Shown here piece by piece: positions 24,101 through 34,610 of a DNA stretch of 64,000 nt (position 1 is its first letter; each line of letters starts with the position of its first letter). Location of the stretch: positions 825,374 to 889,373 of the forward strand of contig NW_003314282.1 in NCBI RefSeq assembly GCF_000143415.4, in the 5' to 3' direction. The translations under genes and the position numbers were made by a program. This DNA comes from Selaginella moellendorffii. Its lineage: Eukaryota; Streptophyta; Lycopodiopsida; Selaginellales; Selaginellaceae. Below the pieces are notes generated by a model. That model ran no database searches, had not been told where the DNA came from, and saw only the letters and a program-made list of their open reading frames with translations.

Positions 24101-25313
24101 AGGCCACAAAGAAATGCAGCAATCTGAGAAAGGATAGATTAGAACTGCAAAAACATCAAATATAATTTTTTTTTACCTGCATTGTCTTACCAAGGCCCAT
24201 GTCGTCTCCCAGAATTCCTCCTCGACGCTGAAGATGCAATCTCCACAGCCAACGTAGACCTTCATGTTGATGCTCATAGAGGATAGAAGAAACATTCCCG
24301 GGGAGGACGAATTTCCACCTTCCTTCACCAAGTACTAGATCGAGAGCTGACTTGTTGGACTTCTTAGATAAACTTGAAGAAGAAATCTCGAGAACGTCAT
24401 CAGTGGCCCCCTTGGACACCTCCGCGAGAGACGATGTAGCTGATCCATAGTCTGCACTGTTGGCGGACTCGAAAGTGTCTCTAGATGTCGTTGATATTTG
24501 TTGCTTCATCGTCAGCGACATGGAACCGAGTTTTTCGCACAGAAGATAGTCAACACCGTCGTCAGTTTCTAGCGAGTTACTGTCGTTGGAATCGCTTGGC
24601 AGCTCTACCAGTTGAGCAGCAGCAAGTTCAGAGGCCATTGGAAGGGGTGAATCACGCTCCTTGACCTTGCAAAGCCTTCTCCTTCCCGGCACTTTGGTGC
24701 TGTTTGCCTGTGACTGCTGTGGTCTGACGGGTTCTTCACTGGCAGTAGAAACTTAAAAAAAAAAACAAACTTATAAGCTTCCAACTTTCTACGAAGGCAA
24801 AAATGAAGTGTACCTGAGGAGGTGGTTTCCTTCCTGACAGTGGGAGCTGCATATAAACATTAAGTTAGCCTCTACAAAGAATGAAAAGCAAGCCTACCTG
24901 ACGATGTCAAGGATTCATCCAAAACTACATAAGAAAAAAAATTAAAAAGCTTCCTAGAACGAAAGACACAAGCAAGCTTACCTGATGTATCTGACTGCTT
25001 TGGTCTGGTGGATTCCTCCTTGGCAGTAGAAACTACATGGCACACAAAATTAGTTTTTCTTTCTACGATGAGAGCGAACTTAAGGCCTACCTGAGGACGG
25101 GCATTCTTCATCTGAGACTGAGTCTTCAAACAATCGAGCATCGTTCTCTCCCACGCCCGGCCAAAACATACTTCCAGCATCCTGTTCCTCATCCAACGGC
25201 GCTTTCCTACCGCGAGCGGCCCTGGCGTCAGCTATCTTCTCCAATAGAGCCGTCCTCTCCGCATTCTTGAGATTCCGCTTGCTCCGAACGAATTGGACAT
25301 CGTCATCATCCAT
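21137..25313 (-). CDS. CHR24: SNF2-family chromatin remodeler, CHR24 / ERCC6L-like
   Basis: A multi-exon SWI2/SNF2 ATPase. The N-terminus is acidic and poorly conserved, with several very short exons (24.7-25.1 kb). The ATPase lobe shows VLYEHQHEGLRWLW, the Walker A block GGILGDDMGLGKTMQ, a DEGH box split by an intron at about 23,713 (ILDE/GHLIKNPSTQRAK) and SGTPIQNNL. The helicase C lobe has YSFCRIDGKTKGSERQ, LLTSQVGGLGLTLTAADRV and NQSVDRAYRIGQ. The tail carries TGFDISPTQQQLYEEH, GVSHHDLLFSK and SKLPDGGENIRKK, which are CHR24 signatures. It is expected to be a nuclear DNA translocase. I start at the ATG at 25,313 (MDDDDVQFVRSKR); the frame is open further but only from a TTG. A decayed second copy lies directly upstream. 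Confidence 0.92.
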
Positions 25314-25639
25314 AGAACCAGCTGAACAGTCACAGCCGGAGCGATCGACACCCTGGAGAGAAATGCCGCACAAACCCTCAATCGAAATTCACCGCAATGC
25401 CCTTGGCGCGCCGCCTAATCACTGCGCCTCCATCGATCAATCGCGGCACCCTAAAGCCCTAGACATGCTCTTCCCTCCAAAATACAAAATATAAACCCTA
25501 GCTTATTTGGCACGTGTACATGCTCTCGCATATTATAAGTATATCCTTTTTCGCATATACCCTGGTATCTCACACATCTTGACATTGAAGATATTCATCC
25601 AAATAGAAAATTTCAAGGATTTCTAAGTTTCAGTGGAAG

Positions 25640-28600
25640 TATGTATGGGTCAAAACTTGTTGATCTCATTCACTTCTCGTGTTCCCTTCCAGCAGTTCTT
25701 TCGAGCCTTATGTGCAGCATAGCTGTAAGAAACCGGAAATACCTTAGCAAGGATGCGAAACCAGAACAAAGATGCTTGCCTAGAGTAGAAGCTGGCGATG
25801 GCAGAGACTTCTTCATCGGCGTCAGGACGTAATTCTGGAGCAGCCTTGGAAAACAAAAGGTCGTGGTGACTCACGCCTGCGATTCCTTGGCGTTCCAGGA
25901 ACTTGATATGCTTGGCGAGTTCTTCGTCTCTGCCACAATGGTGTTACAATGCGGGGAATAAAGCTCATGCAAAAAACATACACTTCGAACTGACTGGCGT
26001 GCTCTTCATACAGCTGCTGCTGCGTAGGAGAAATGTCGAAGCCAGTCTTCGGAACAGTCAATAATTCTCGGAAGTCCTGCGAGCGCAAAAAAATGTGAGT
26101 GATCGGTCCAATGATACAATTCCTGCTGGGAAAAGTACCGGAATTGTTCTGCACGCTCGGTAGCAATTTTCATGAGGCCTCCTTTGAAAACCTGAAAACA
26201 GATGGGAGGAATAGAAAACATTGTACAGTTTGGCTCACCTGCCTCCTGTAAACCTTCTCCTCCATTGTGCCGGATGTTATCAGGCGGTAAACTATGATGT
26301 CCCGACGTTGCCCAATGCGATATGCTCGATCTACACTTTGGTTGTCCTTGCTACAAAATATACTTGTTCAGAATCACAAAAAGAGAAAAGGAAAGAAAAC
26401 CCAACGTGAAAAAACTTAAAAAGTGAACCCAAACCTGGGATTCCAAACCGGATCTACAATGACAACTCTATCTGCAACTGTCAACGTGAGTCCCAATCCT
26501 CCAACTTGTGATGTCAACAAAAATATGGAAACTCTACAGCCATCACTCTGGAAATCCTGCAATAGAATAAGTCAGTCAAGCTAAATCCATCCGTGGCTTA
26601 CCTCAACGATTCTCTGACGCTCAGAAACTTTTGTTTTGCCGTCTATACGACAAAAGCTACCTCCGTTTTGTTATCTCTTCCTGAAAGAAACAACATCAGA
26701 TAAGGCAGTCAAAATATGTGACGCACCTGGATAATGTCAAGCATCTTAAGAGCCTGAGCGAAGACCAATGTTCTATGGCCCTCCTGCACAAGATTTTCCT
26801 TCAACAAAAATAAAAAATTTATAAGTTGTATAACTTCAGCACCAACTTACCAGAAGAGCCATAAGAAATACGACCTTGCACGAGTGTTTATTTCCATCAC
26901 TGTCCGGCTCAGATTCTGCTGAACCAGGAGGAAGTGGCCGCAGTGTCGGTACTATCTAAATACCCGACCACATCGTCGATCTCCTGCTTTATCAAAAGCC
27001 AAGGGTGGTCACAAATTCTTTTAAGAATCTGTAATTCGGACATGCTCATTAAGAACATCTTGAATAAGATTTCAAATACCGTCAATGCTAATAAGACGTC
27101 TGAACCTGCCAGGAATTCGTGGGCTGTTTCACTTCTCAAAAGCGCCATATACATCTGACGCTGAGAAAATCACGAGATAGTAGACAGAAAAAATACAACA
27201 TCTTACGTACCTGTCGTTGAGACAATCGCAGCCATACAATTATGTCATTCTTCTTTGCAAGCTGCTGTGTGCCTTGACCCATACTCGGAAAAACATCCTT
27301 CTTCAGGCGACGCAAAAAGTACAGAGCAATTTTGTCTTGAAGCTTCTGCAAAACCAGCTCAAAAACAGGATAACTTGATTATTGTCATACCTGCGCAACT
27401 CTTTTGAATGTAATTTGCATCCTTATTATTACCACTCAAAATCGCAGCTTCGTATTCCCACTTGAATCTGCAAGTTAAGCATAAGAGCCAGCGAAGGCAC
27501 ATTAAAAAACGCACTCTTTTCGGTCGCCTAGAAGTTCAGGGTAGCAAAAGTGGAAAAGGGCCCACATTTCCTGGAAAGAGGTGTTTAGTCGAAAAAATTT
27601 ATCAGAGGACTTCCGTATCAATCTCACTCGCAAATTGTTCTGTATGGGAGTGCCACTTAAAATGATTCTATGAGCGCTCGGAATTTCCTTTAAACTTTCT
27701 GCACGTTGAGTTGAGGGATCTTTTATCAGGTGGCCCTGCACGTTTCACGTGAATGAGAAGCACGGCAAAGAAAAATCGTCTCACCTCGTCAAGAATGACG
27801 TAGTCCCATGTCACTTGATCACCATCAAACCTACCTTTCAAAGCATTGGTATTGTGGGGAACAATATCATATGTGGTAAGCAGCACTCCTCCGGCCTGTT
27901 GCAATGGCAACAATGATATGCACGGATGTAGATATCAGAGTGAGTATACCTGCAATATATGATGCAAGTTCGATTTCCGGACGTTTACAGACAACGTCGA
28001 GTAGCTGTAAGACAAAAGAAAGGAGTAGCATATGTCACTTGAATGATACTCCGTTCGCTTACTCTTCAACTTTCCTTCCAAGTCGCACCACATTGAGCTC
28101 CTTGCTCCAGTTAGGTATTAATGTCTTCGGCACCACAATGAGCGCCCTCTTAATAAGCTGAGAGTGAAACAGACCACAAAGAAATGCAGCAATCTGAGAA
28201 AGGATAGATTAGAACTGCAGAAGCATAAAAAAGAAAAGGTTTTTACCTGCATTGTTTTGCCAAGGCCCATGTCGTCTCCCAGAATTCCTCCTCGACGCTG
28301 AAGATGCAATCTCCACAGCCAACGTAGACCTTCATGTTGATGCTCATAGAGGACAGAAGCAACATTCCCGGGGAGGATGAATTTCCACCTTCCTTCACCA
28401 AGTACTAGATCGGACGCGGACTTGTTGGATGATCCATAACCTGCGGTATTGGCGGCGAAAGTATCTCTAGACACTTGCTGCTTCATCGTCAGCGACACGG
28501 AACCAAGTTTTTCGCACAGAAGATAGCCAACACCGTCGAAACGTTCGTTGGAAACGCTTGGCAGCTCTACCAGTTGAGCAGGACCAAGTTCCGAGGCCAT

Positions 28601-29125
28601 TCGAAGAGGTGAATCATCCCTGGCAGTACAAACTACAGAAAAAAAACAGGAAGAAAAAAAAAAACATATGAGCTTCCAGCTTTCAACGAAGACAAAACTA
28701 AAATGTACCTGAGGAAGCGGTTTCCCCCCTGACAGTGGGAGCTGCATTGATAGAAATCATGTCAGCCTTCTACAAAGAATGAAAATGAAGCTTACCTGAC
28801 GACTCATCCCAAACTACACTTGAAAAGAAAGTTAAAGGCAAGTTTTGTTGTTTGTCTTTTTTTTTCTTTTTTTTTCTTTAAAAACATACGAAAAGTAGTT
28901 TTTCTTTGTATGCTGAGAGCACACTTGCTACGAAAGAAAACCAAGCCTACCTGAGGACGCGCCTTCATCCCAGTCGTCAAACAATCGTGCATCGTTCTCC
29001 CAACACATATTTCCGGCATCCTGCTCCAATGGCGCTTGCCTACCGCGAGCAGCCTGGCCTCAGCCATCATCCATAGAACTAGCCGATCGATCAAGCCTTG
29101 GATGCCCTGGAGTGAAATGTCTCTC
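25640..29125 (-). pseudogene. Decayed tandem copy of CHR24
   Basis: Almost every exon of the intact CHR24 gene recurs here in the same order and strand, including the Walker A block, GHLIKDPSTQRAES and the SPTQQQLYEEH block. The coding frame is lost in several places. The first exon lacks about 75 bp and changes frame soon after MDD. In the helicase C domain, two bases are missing where the intact gene reads RRYSFCRIDG, giving a stop after EEITKRR. The exon before the FLRRLKKDVF block lacks 14 bp. The serine-rich linker around 28.4 kb is shortened. The 3' end stops near 25,640, so the last CHR24 exon is absent. The introns also match, so this is a DNA-level duplication, not a retrocopy. Confidence 0.88.
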
Positions 29126-29402
29126 ACAAACCCTCGCCGATCATCTCAAAGCCAGAGCGATCGAGACGCTGGAGTGAAATGCCGCTCACAAACCCTCACC
29201 GATTATCGTCAGAGCCGGAGCGATCGATACCCTGGAGTGAAATGCCACCCTCACCGATCGAAAAAATCACCTGGCGCAGACGACGAGCATGTAAATGCGC
29301 CGTGGGTCGTCACCGCAATATATAAAGCCCTCGAGACTTCCCTCCAAATTACAAAATATAAGCCCTAGCGTCACCCTCGTGCTGCCACGTCTCCTTTTTA
29401 TT
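29126..29402. other. Pseudogene leader and intergenic DNA
   Basis: Contains three imperfect repeats of about 55 bp (CCCTGGAGTGAAATG...CTCACAAACCCTC...CGATC, 29,105-29,265) derived from the CHR24 5' region. No gene. Confidence 0.5.
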
Positions 29403-29445
29403 ATCCCATATGCCAAGGCACAGCTTTGGTCCACCTCTTTATAAG
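29403..29445 (+). promoter_or_regulatory. Pol III type 3 promoter (USE-like and TATA box)
   Basis: ATCCCATATG (29,403-29,412) resembles the plant upstream sequence element RTCCCACATCG. TTTATAAG (29,438-29,445) follows after 25 bp, the spacing known for Pol III snRNA-type plant promoters. A second, closer USE match (GCCCCACATCG, 29,447-29,457) lies after the TATA box, where no correctly spaced TATA follows it. Confidence 0.55.
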
Positions 29446-29465
29446 CGCCCCACATCGAGTCATTG

Positions 29466-29780
29466 TCACTACCGGGGACGTTCCTGGAAGGGTCCGGTAC
29501 CGGCATGGCCCCAGCTGGGGTACACAGGTATACTTGCTGTACCTGAAACCCTAAACCAGTTCCACCTGCGCAAGCAGTGTGATGCCTCTTGGGGTTTTTC
29601 TTCCGGTTCCTTTCCCCACTTCAAAACAAGGACCGATGCCCGGTGGCAACCGGTACCGGGCCATGGGGGAATATCCGGTTGTTGTGCTACCGCGGTGGTC
29701 GCGCGTGCGGTGTCGCACTGGGCACGCCCAGCTCGCGGCTTCCCAGCGCGGCCATCCCAGGAACGTCCATTTTACTTTTT
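29466..29780 (+). ncRNA. TR: Candidate telomerase RNA (TR)
   Basis: A GC-rich stretch of about 315 bp has the parts of a plant telomerase RNA in order. The 5' strand GGACGTTCCTGG (29,476-29,487) pairs perfectly with CCAGGAACGTCC (29,757-29,768), closing the molecule. AAACCCTAAACC (29,546-29,557) is a template for TTTAGGG repeats with a few bases of alignment region. Next is a pseudoknot: GGGG (29,591-29,594) pairs with CCCC (29,614-29,617), the loop CGGTTCC (29,604-29,610) pairs with GGACCG (29,630-29,635), and the U-rich strand TTTTTCTT faces the A-rich AAAACAA, as in triple-helix pseudoknots of known TRs. A hairpin CAACCGG/CCGGTTG (29,647-29,681) follows. A Pol III-type promoter lies upstream and T-runs directly follow the closing helix. 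Open frames here are shadows. One concern is the internal T5 at 29,595. Confidence 0.78.
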
Positions 29781-29791
29781 AAAGATTTTTT
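29770..29791 (+). terminator. Pol III terminator for the candidate TR
   Basis: T4, T5 and T6 runs start two bases after the closing helix, a typical Pol III stop. Confidence 0.6.
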
Positions 29792-29980
29792 CACTCTAGA
29801 TGTAGTAAAAAGGTCAAAAGGTTATTTTTGGCTTGTACAGGTGGAAAAATGTCGGGTAAACCATAAAACAGTGTACTTCCAAGATTCTTTTCTCATTTTA
29901 CTTTTATTTAAGTGTACATTTCTCATTCTACGTTATGGTAAAATGGTAATTTTCTAATTTTTTCATTTTTTAAATTTTTG

Positions 29981-31478
29981 TCAGGCATCGTCGTAATTCG
30001 AGTGCTCTGGCCTGTGGGAGACCTCATAGTCGAGATGGACGAATGCTCGCTCGATATCCGGCAAAGATTCCAGCTTGTTCTGGAGAGATTCGCCGATATC
30101 GTGAGCCTGCTGTAAAGGCATATGTCTGGGCAGCACTATATCCACCTCGGCGAAATAGTGAGAGCCAAATGTGTAAGCGCGAACCGTGTCAATCTGGAGA
30201 ATCTCTTCGTGGTGGTTCCAGCACAAGTACGTGATCTTTTGGAGATAGTCCGGGGACGCCGTCCGGCCCACCAGCGAATTTACGTTGTCTAGCACTGTGA
30301 CCGACCAAGTTCTAATCGTGTAAAGCGCGAGCTGCGGCAAGAACCACTCAGAAAAATCTACAAAGAATCAAAACTTTAAGAAAGCCATCCAGTGTACTTA
30401 CAACAATGGCGCCGGTCGGATCGATCCACCAGAAGTAGCGAGCAGCGAGCACCGCCGCAACCAGCCCGATTGCGTTGGTGATCACATCGAAGAAGTGATC
30501 TTGCGCGTAGGCTCGCACGATCTCGTTCTTGAACGACTGGCAGTAGATCATGAGAAGTAACTTCACAATAGTGACCGACACCATGATCCCAATCACCCAA
30601 TCGCGCCTGCTACCGTCCAATGCCAAGTCATGATCCTGCAAGATTTCATTTTTTTTTTTTCTATGAGAAAAGCGACGCCAAAAGAACAGGAAAAGAGAAA
30701 AACGTGTACATTGTTGATGAGCTTCCGCCCGGATTCAAGGAGAATTTGTAGTCCCAAAGTCGCCATCACGGAAGCAAACACAAGAATCCCCTGCAGGGCA
30801 AGAAAAAGAAAAGGCCACTCGTAAGAAAAGAGAGCGACCGAAAAGAAGAAGAAAGCTTTGCTCACCAGTGGTTGCATTCGCTTCTTCCCAATGGGATAGA
30901 GATATGGATTCGGCCGTTGCATCGAAAAGGCAGTGAACCAAAGGATGAAGCCGGACAAGAGATCCAGCAACGAATCCAGCGTCGACGCGATGATAGCGAG
31001 CGACCGGCTGCGAATCGATGCATATACCTTGGCCGCGAAGAGCACCATATTCGCCAGGTTTGAGATCCGGATGGCCATCGTCTCGCGCCGCGCAGTCTCA
31101 TCCTTCTTCTCCTTGTCACCGGCGGACATTGGCCCTCTGTCTTGAATGCTGTCCAGCTCCGAGAAGGAATCGAGCATTTCGAGCTGCTGCTGGTAGAACT
31201 CATCCACTGGAGTGGTCGACCCTGCCGAAATATCGCGATGTGTGAGCGATTTCGCCAGAAAGAACCGAAAGAACTACCAAATCGATCGATAGCTTACACT
31301 TCTTGAGGCAATCGTGCATGGAATTCCGCGGCGAATCAGGCGCCACATCGACGCGATCGGGGCGGCGGAGGCTGAGCCTCCACGGCTGCTGCGCCGCCAC
31401 CGCATCGCTCCATAGCAGAGACTCCGTCACGGCGCCGCCGGCATCGCCGCGGGTGTGCATATCGATCCCCTCCGCCAT
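29981..31478 (-). CDS. MTP11: Mn-type cation diffusion facilitator, MTP11-like
   Basis: A multi-exon gene for a metal tolerance protein of the Mn-CDF clade. Exon 1 (from the ATG at 31,478, [11 protein letters not shown]) gives an acidic cytosolic N-terminus; next come [18 protein letters not shown] and the membrane part. Both metal-site DxxxD motifs are present: [11 protein letters not shown] in TM2 and [11 protein letters not shown] in TM5. [30 protein letters not shown] and [21 protein letters not shown] are near-identical to angiosperm MTP11. The C-terminal cytosolic domain ([44 protein letters not shown]) is complete. Known MTP8-11 proteins export Mn2+ from the cytosol into Golgi, prevacuolar or vacuolar compartments. 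The frame reaches upstream of 31,478 only from a TTG. No defects seen. Confidence 0.92.
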
Positions 31479-32003
31479 CGCGCATCCACACAAACCCTAA
31501 TCTTCCTCCCTCCTCTACTTCCCGCTGGCTCCTCTTGTTCTTGCTAGCATGCCGAGTCCGTACTCCAAGGCTCATCTGAGGAATATCCCACGGTTTTTTA
31601 TCTTTGTACGAAAACTAGCGAAACCTCCTTTACGGCATTGTTCCAACAAGAAGTATAAAGAAACAAGCAAGACAATCGAGAGATCTTCGTGACAATGCAA
31701 TGTTCCAATGTATTGGAAAGGAACCGATCCAATCTTTATAGCCTCTGTAGCCATATAGCGTGAAGAAATCTGGGCAAATTTTTCTATGCTTCTACCATGA
31801 AGTGCTCTCTCCACCATAGTGAAAATGACCTCAATGTTTTCTTTGGTCCAGATTCTCAGTGGAATACCCACCAAACAAAGAGGCGTGTGGAACAGCGTTT
31901 CTCACTGCCTCACGACTCAACTCAGGCCACATCAGTACGCTTTGACGTGGCCAAGTCATCTTTCCCCCGAACACGTCAGCACGTCAGCTATGACATGGAC
32001 AGC
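31479..32003. other. Intergenic with a possible retroelement scrap
   Basis: Minus-strand 31,572-31,874 reads GIPLRIWTKENIEVIF..., which recalls the PL-LW block of DUF4283 in plant LINE ORF1 proteins. It is too short to be sure. The remainder is the MTP promoter and NdhS 3' flank. Confidence 0.3.
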
Positions 32004-32720
32004 TCACTTTTCCTCGTCCTCGAGAAGAATGGCCGACTTGGGATTGGTCATTGGTGGTGGCTTGGAGCGCTCCAAGTCCTTGAGCTCGATCGCGAGCATT
32101 TTATCCCAGCAGCCACCCTCGAGCAAAATCCCAGCTCGGCCGTCCGTCACCCTCTGGAGAATCCCCGTGTACATGTAGTATGGGTTCTTGGGATTCTTCA
32201 CGATGACAGTCATTCCCGGCATGAGCAGCGGTGGCGGCGCTGGCCTCGGCTTGATTCCCGGCCCCGGAATCTCCTTGCGAATCTTTTCAATCTCTTCGGA
32301 GAGTACCAGTGGCTTTGTCGGTGGAGGATTCTTGAGCAGGAAATCTATGAGCCCGGTCTCGCCGCCAGGGAAGCCGCCTGTTAGACCACCAAGTTCCTTC
32401 TCAAAATCACCATCTTCTTCTTCTTCTTTCTTGTTTCGAGCATCCGTTTTCTCGCTGCTCAAAACCGCGTCTTGGAAGAGGGGCCTCGGCTTCTCGTTGC
32501 TTATGGACGTCATCTGGTCTTCGCCCAGGCCTCGACCGCCGAGAATTTCCCAGAAGTTAAATCCCTGTGCGCGAACAGTCACCTGAGCTTTCCTTGGTGG
32601 TGATGATACTACTGCTACTAGCTGTCGAGTGTAGATTGGTCTCACAACTTTCTCGCCCCAGATTGCATCACGGCTGCGAAAAGCTGGCGAGAGAGCTGCT
32701 GCTGTTGATGACATTGCCAT
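32004..32720 (-). CDS. ndhS: Chloroplast NDH complex subunit S (NdhS / CRR31)
   Basis: Intronless, 238 residues. The first 45-50 residues are Ser/Ala/Arg-rich and lack acids until GEK, as in a plastid transit peptide. FNFWEILGGRGL and FEKELGGLTGGFPGGETGLIDFLLKNPPPT are the conserved plant linker blocks. The SH3-like (PsaE-like) domain near residues 165-215 (LLMPGMTVIVKNPKNPYYMYTG...RVTDGRAGILLEGGCWDKM) ends with NPKSAILL. NdhS forms the ferredoxin-binding site of the thylakoid NDH-1 complex in cyclic electron flow. Its presence argues for a plant that retains the plastid NDH complex. It is divergent from the rhomboid gene, with 162 bp between ATGs. Confidence 0.93.
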   Translation of the reverse strand: MAMSSTAAALSPAFRSRDAIWGEKVVRPIYTRQLVAVVSSPPRKAQVTVRAQGFNFWEILGGRGLGEDQMTSISNEKPRPLFQDAVLSSEKTDARNKKEEEEDGDFEKELGGLTGGFPGGETGLIDFLLKNPPPTKPLVLSEEIEKIRKEIPGPGIKPRPAPPPLLMPGMTVIVKNPKNPYYMYTGILQRVTDGRAGILLEGGCWDKMLAIELKDLERSKPPPMTNPKSAILLEDEEK

Positions 32721-32882
32721 GATCCTATAGCAACCACAGGAAGAGTGTGACTAGAAAAAAGAAGAAAAAGAACTCACCTTGCTGGGGATCGAACCGATTC
32801 CTTAGGCTAGCTTGCCAGTTAGAGAATATCCTTGTGCACCGGCAGCAACGGCCGTCAGTTGGCCTAACTCCGACGGAAAGTC
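32721..32882. promoter_or_regulatory. Shared promoter, ndhS / rhomboid
   Basis: A 162-bp gap between divergent first ATGs. It contains an A-rich tract at 32,752-32,772. If the rhomboid starts at a later ATG the shared region is longer. Confidence 0.35.
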
Positions 32883-34535
32883 ATGCGACAGTTGCCGTTT
32901 GTCACGGGAAAACTCCTCTCTTTCTTTTGCGAAGTCTTCGGCGAATCTGTGACACTGCACAACACGACAGGAGAAAACAAAATAAGCTTTCACACGAGCA
33001 AGAAAGAAATGGAAACGACTCACAAGTTTCCGCGACAAGAATTTCCATGGGAGCTCGAAAGCCTACGCCAAATCCACTGCAGCGCTCACCACCGCCACCA
33101 CAGCGTCAACGGCATCAATGCCAGCGACCGCAGAGAAACCGGCAGCACCAGCGAAGCTGAGGAGATCAAATCTGTTTACTCAGTACCGGCAGCTGTCGGA
33201 CCTGCGTCGAGCGGACGAAGAACACCGCCACCGCCTTGCATTGATCGCAAAGAGACCGCACGGATCAGTGAACTCGGCCCCCGGCTCGCCGGATACTTAG
33301 AGATGAACCCCCTCTTTATAGTCCGGAGAGAAGACCACCACTGTGAAACTACTGCTGCCAGGCCCGGATCCCCTGAAGTAGTCATTATTCCGTTAAGTCC
33401 ACACTCGATCTCTTCACCACCTCATGTGACGAGAGACGGGCAAAGTTGCTGCCGAATGCGGAAAAGAGTTGTTATCGTGCCAATCTTCGTCATCGCCAAC
33501 ATTGTCGTGTTCATAATCACCATGTACCGGAACGACTGTCCTGCTCATCAGACGGAGTATCGCTGCATTCTTCCCGGACTCAAGAGATTTTCGTTCCAGC
33601 CACTAAGCCAGAATCCACTGCTCGGACCATCTTCGAACACTCTCCTGAGAATGGGAGCTCTTGAGTCGGAGCTTGTCACCAGTGGTCGAGAGGGATGGCG
33701 GCTGGTGTCCTGCATCTGGCTTCATGCCGGCGTTTTCCATCTCCTGTTAAACATGCTGGGCCTCCTTACGCTGGGACTTCAAATGGAGCAAGAGTTTGGG
33801 TTCCTGAAGCTCGGATTCGTCTATCTCATCGCCGGTTTCGGTGGAAGTCTTCTCTCTGCCTTGTTCCTGCGACTCACGATCTCTGTAGGAGCCTCTGGTG
33901 CGCTGTTTGGCCTCATGGGAGCGCTACTGTCGGAGCTTCTCATTAACTGGTCTCATCACGAACGTAGCTGGTTCACGCTGTCCCAGCTTGTAGTCCTCTT
34001 CATCATCAATCTAGCTCTCGGGAAGATGCCGCACGTCGACAATTACGCTCACTTGGGAGGTTGCATATCCGGAATTCTGTTGGGATTCATACTTCTCCAG
34101 CGACCACCACTCACTTGGCCAACTCAACCTGTCGGAATTACTACAACTGGCACTCCAGCCCCGGCTGCTCCCGGAATCCCAGCCCACGAATTCACTGCGA
34201 GTGCTCCGGCTATAGCATCTCAGAGGCACCACTATGAGCTCGATCACCAACTTATCCAGCTTGAAATGGATCAACGGTATCACGTTCACAGTCGGCTTCC
34301 ACACCATCACCACCAGCACCACCACAACCACCACCACCATCAGCAGCAGCACTTGCCATACCAGCCTCCCTCTCGGCCGTGGAGAATCTACTCACTCCCA
34401 AAGTACAAGTTTGTCATCTGGGTTATCGCCTTGAATCTGCTGGTGGTGCTCTATGTAGTAGCCCTCATAATGCTCTTTCGAGGAGTTGACGTAAGGAAAA
34501 AGTGCAAGTGGTGCAGACAGCTCCTTAAACAGTAG
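32883..34535 (+). CDS. Rhomboid-family intramembrane serine protease
   Basis: A single long frame. From about residue 190 it is a secretase-type plant rhomboid: a first membrane segment VVIVPIFVIANIVVFIITMY, the conserved WRLVSCIWLHAGVFHLLLNM, the serine motif GASGALFGLMGALLSEL (Ser at about 33,893) and the His of the dyad in HVDNYAHLGGCISGILLG (about 34,040). Both catalytic residues are present. After the rhomboid core a cytosolic loop is strikingly His-rich (HHHHQHHHNHHHH, about 34,300-34,350), followed by one more membrane segment (FVIWVIALNLLVVLYVVALIML) and a basic Cys-containing tail. Such proteins cleave membrane proteins in the Golgi or plasma membrane. The true start is uncertain: in-frame ATGs occur at 32,883, 33,009 and 33,302, and the N-terminal 100 residues look unconserved. 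Confidence 0.82.
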   Translation: MRQLPFVTGKLLSFFCEVFGESVTLHNTTGENKISFHTSKKEMETTHKFPRQEFPWELESLRQIHCSAHHRHHSVNGINASDRRETGSTSEAEEIKSVYSVPAAVGPASSGRRTPPPPCIDRKETARISELGPRLAGYLEMNPLFIVRREDHHCETTAARPGSPEVVIIPLSPHSISSPPHVTRDGQSCCRMRKRVVIVPIFVIANIVVFIITMYRNDCPAHQTEYRCILPGLKRFSFQPLSQNPLLGPSSNTLLRMGALESELVTSGREGWRLVSCIWLHAGVFHLLLNMLGLLTLGLQMEQEFGFLKLGFVYLIAGFGGSLLSALFLRLTISVGASGALFGLMGALLSELLINWSHHERSWFTLSQLVVLFIINLALGKMPHVDNYAHLGGCISGILLGFILLQRPPLTWPTQPVGITTTGTPAPAAPGIPAHEFTASAPAIASQRHHYELDHQLIQLEMDQRYHVHSRLPHHHHQHHHNHHHHQQQHLPYQPPSRPWRIYSLPKYKFVIWVIALNLLVVLYVVALIMLFRGVDVRKKCKWCRQLLKQ

Positions 34536-34610
34536 CGCCTGTCCACAAATGAAACCATACAAGTTCAATTTCCAAAATGCTGTTCTGTAGTAGTACGTAC
34601 CAGAAGCAAT

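Noticed and set aside
29447-29457. GCCCCACATCG, a near-perfect plant USE
   Set aside because: As a promoter it would need a TATA box about 25 bp downstream; none is there, and the RNA's closing helix already starts at 29,476. Kept only as a comment.
29410-29957. Three overlapping plus-strand ORFs of 67-129 codons
   Set aside because: They cover the candidate telomerase RNA, whose GC-rich structure keeps frames open; no family match and no splice logic.
32188-32586. 132-codon plus-strand ORF
   Set aside because: Antisense shadow of ndhS.
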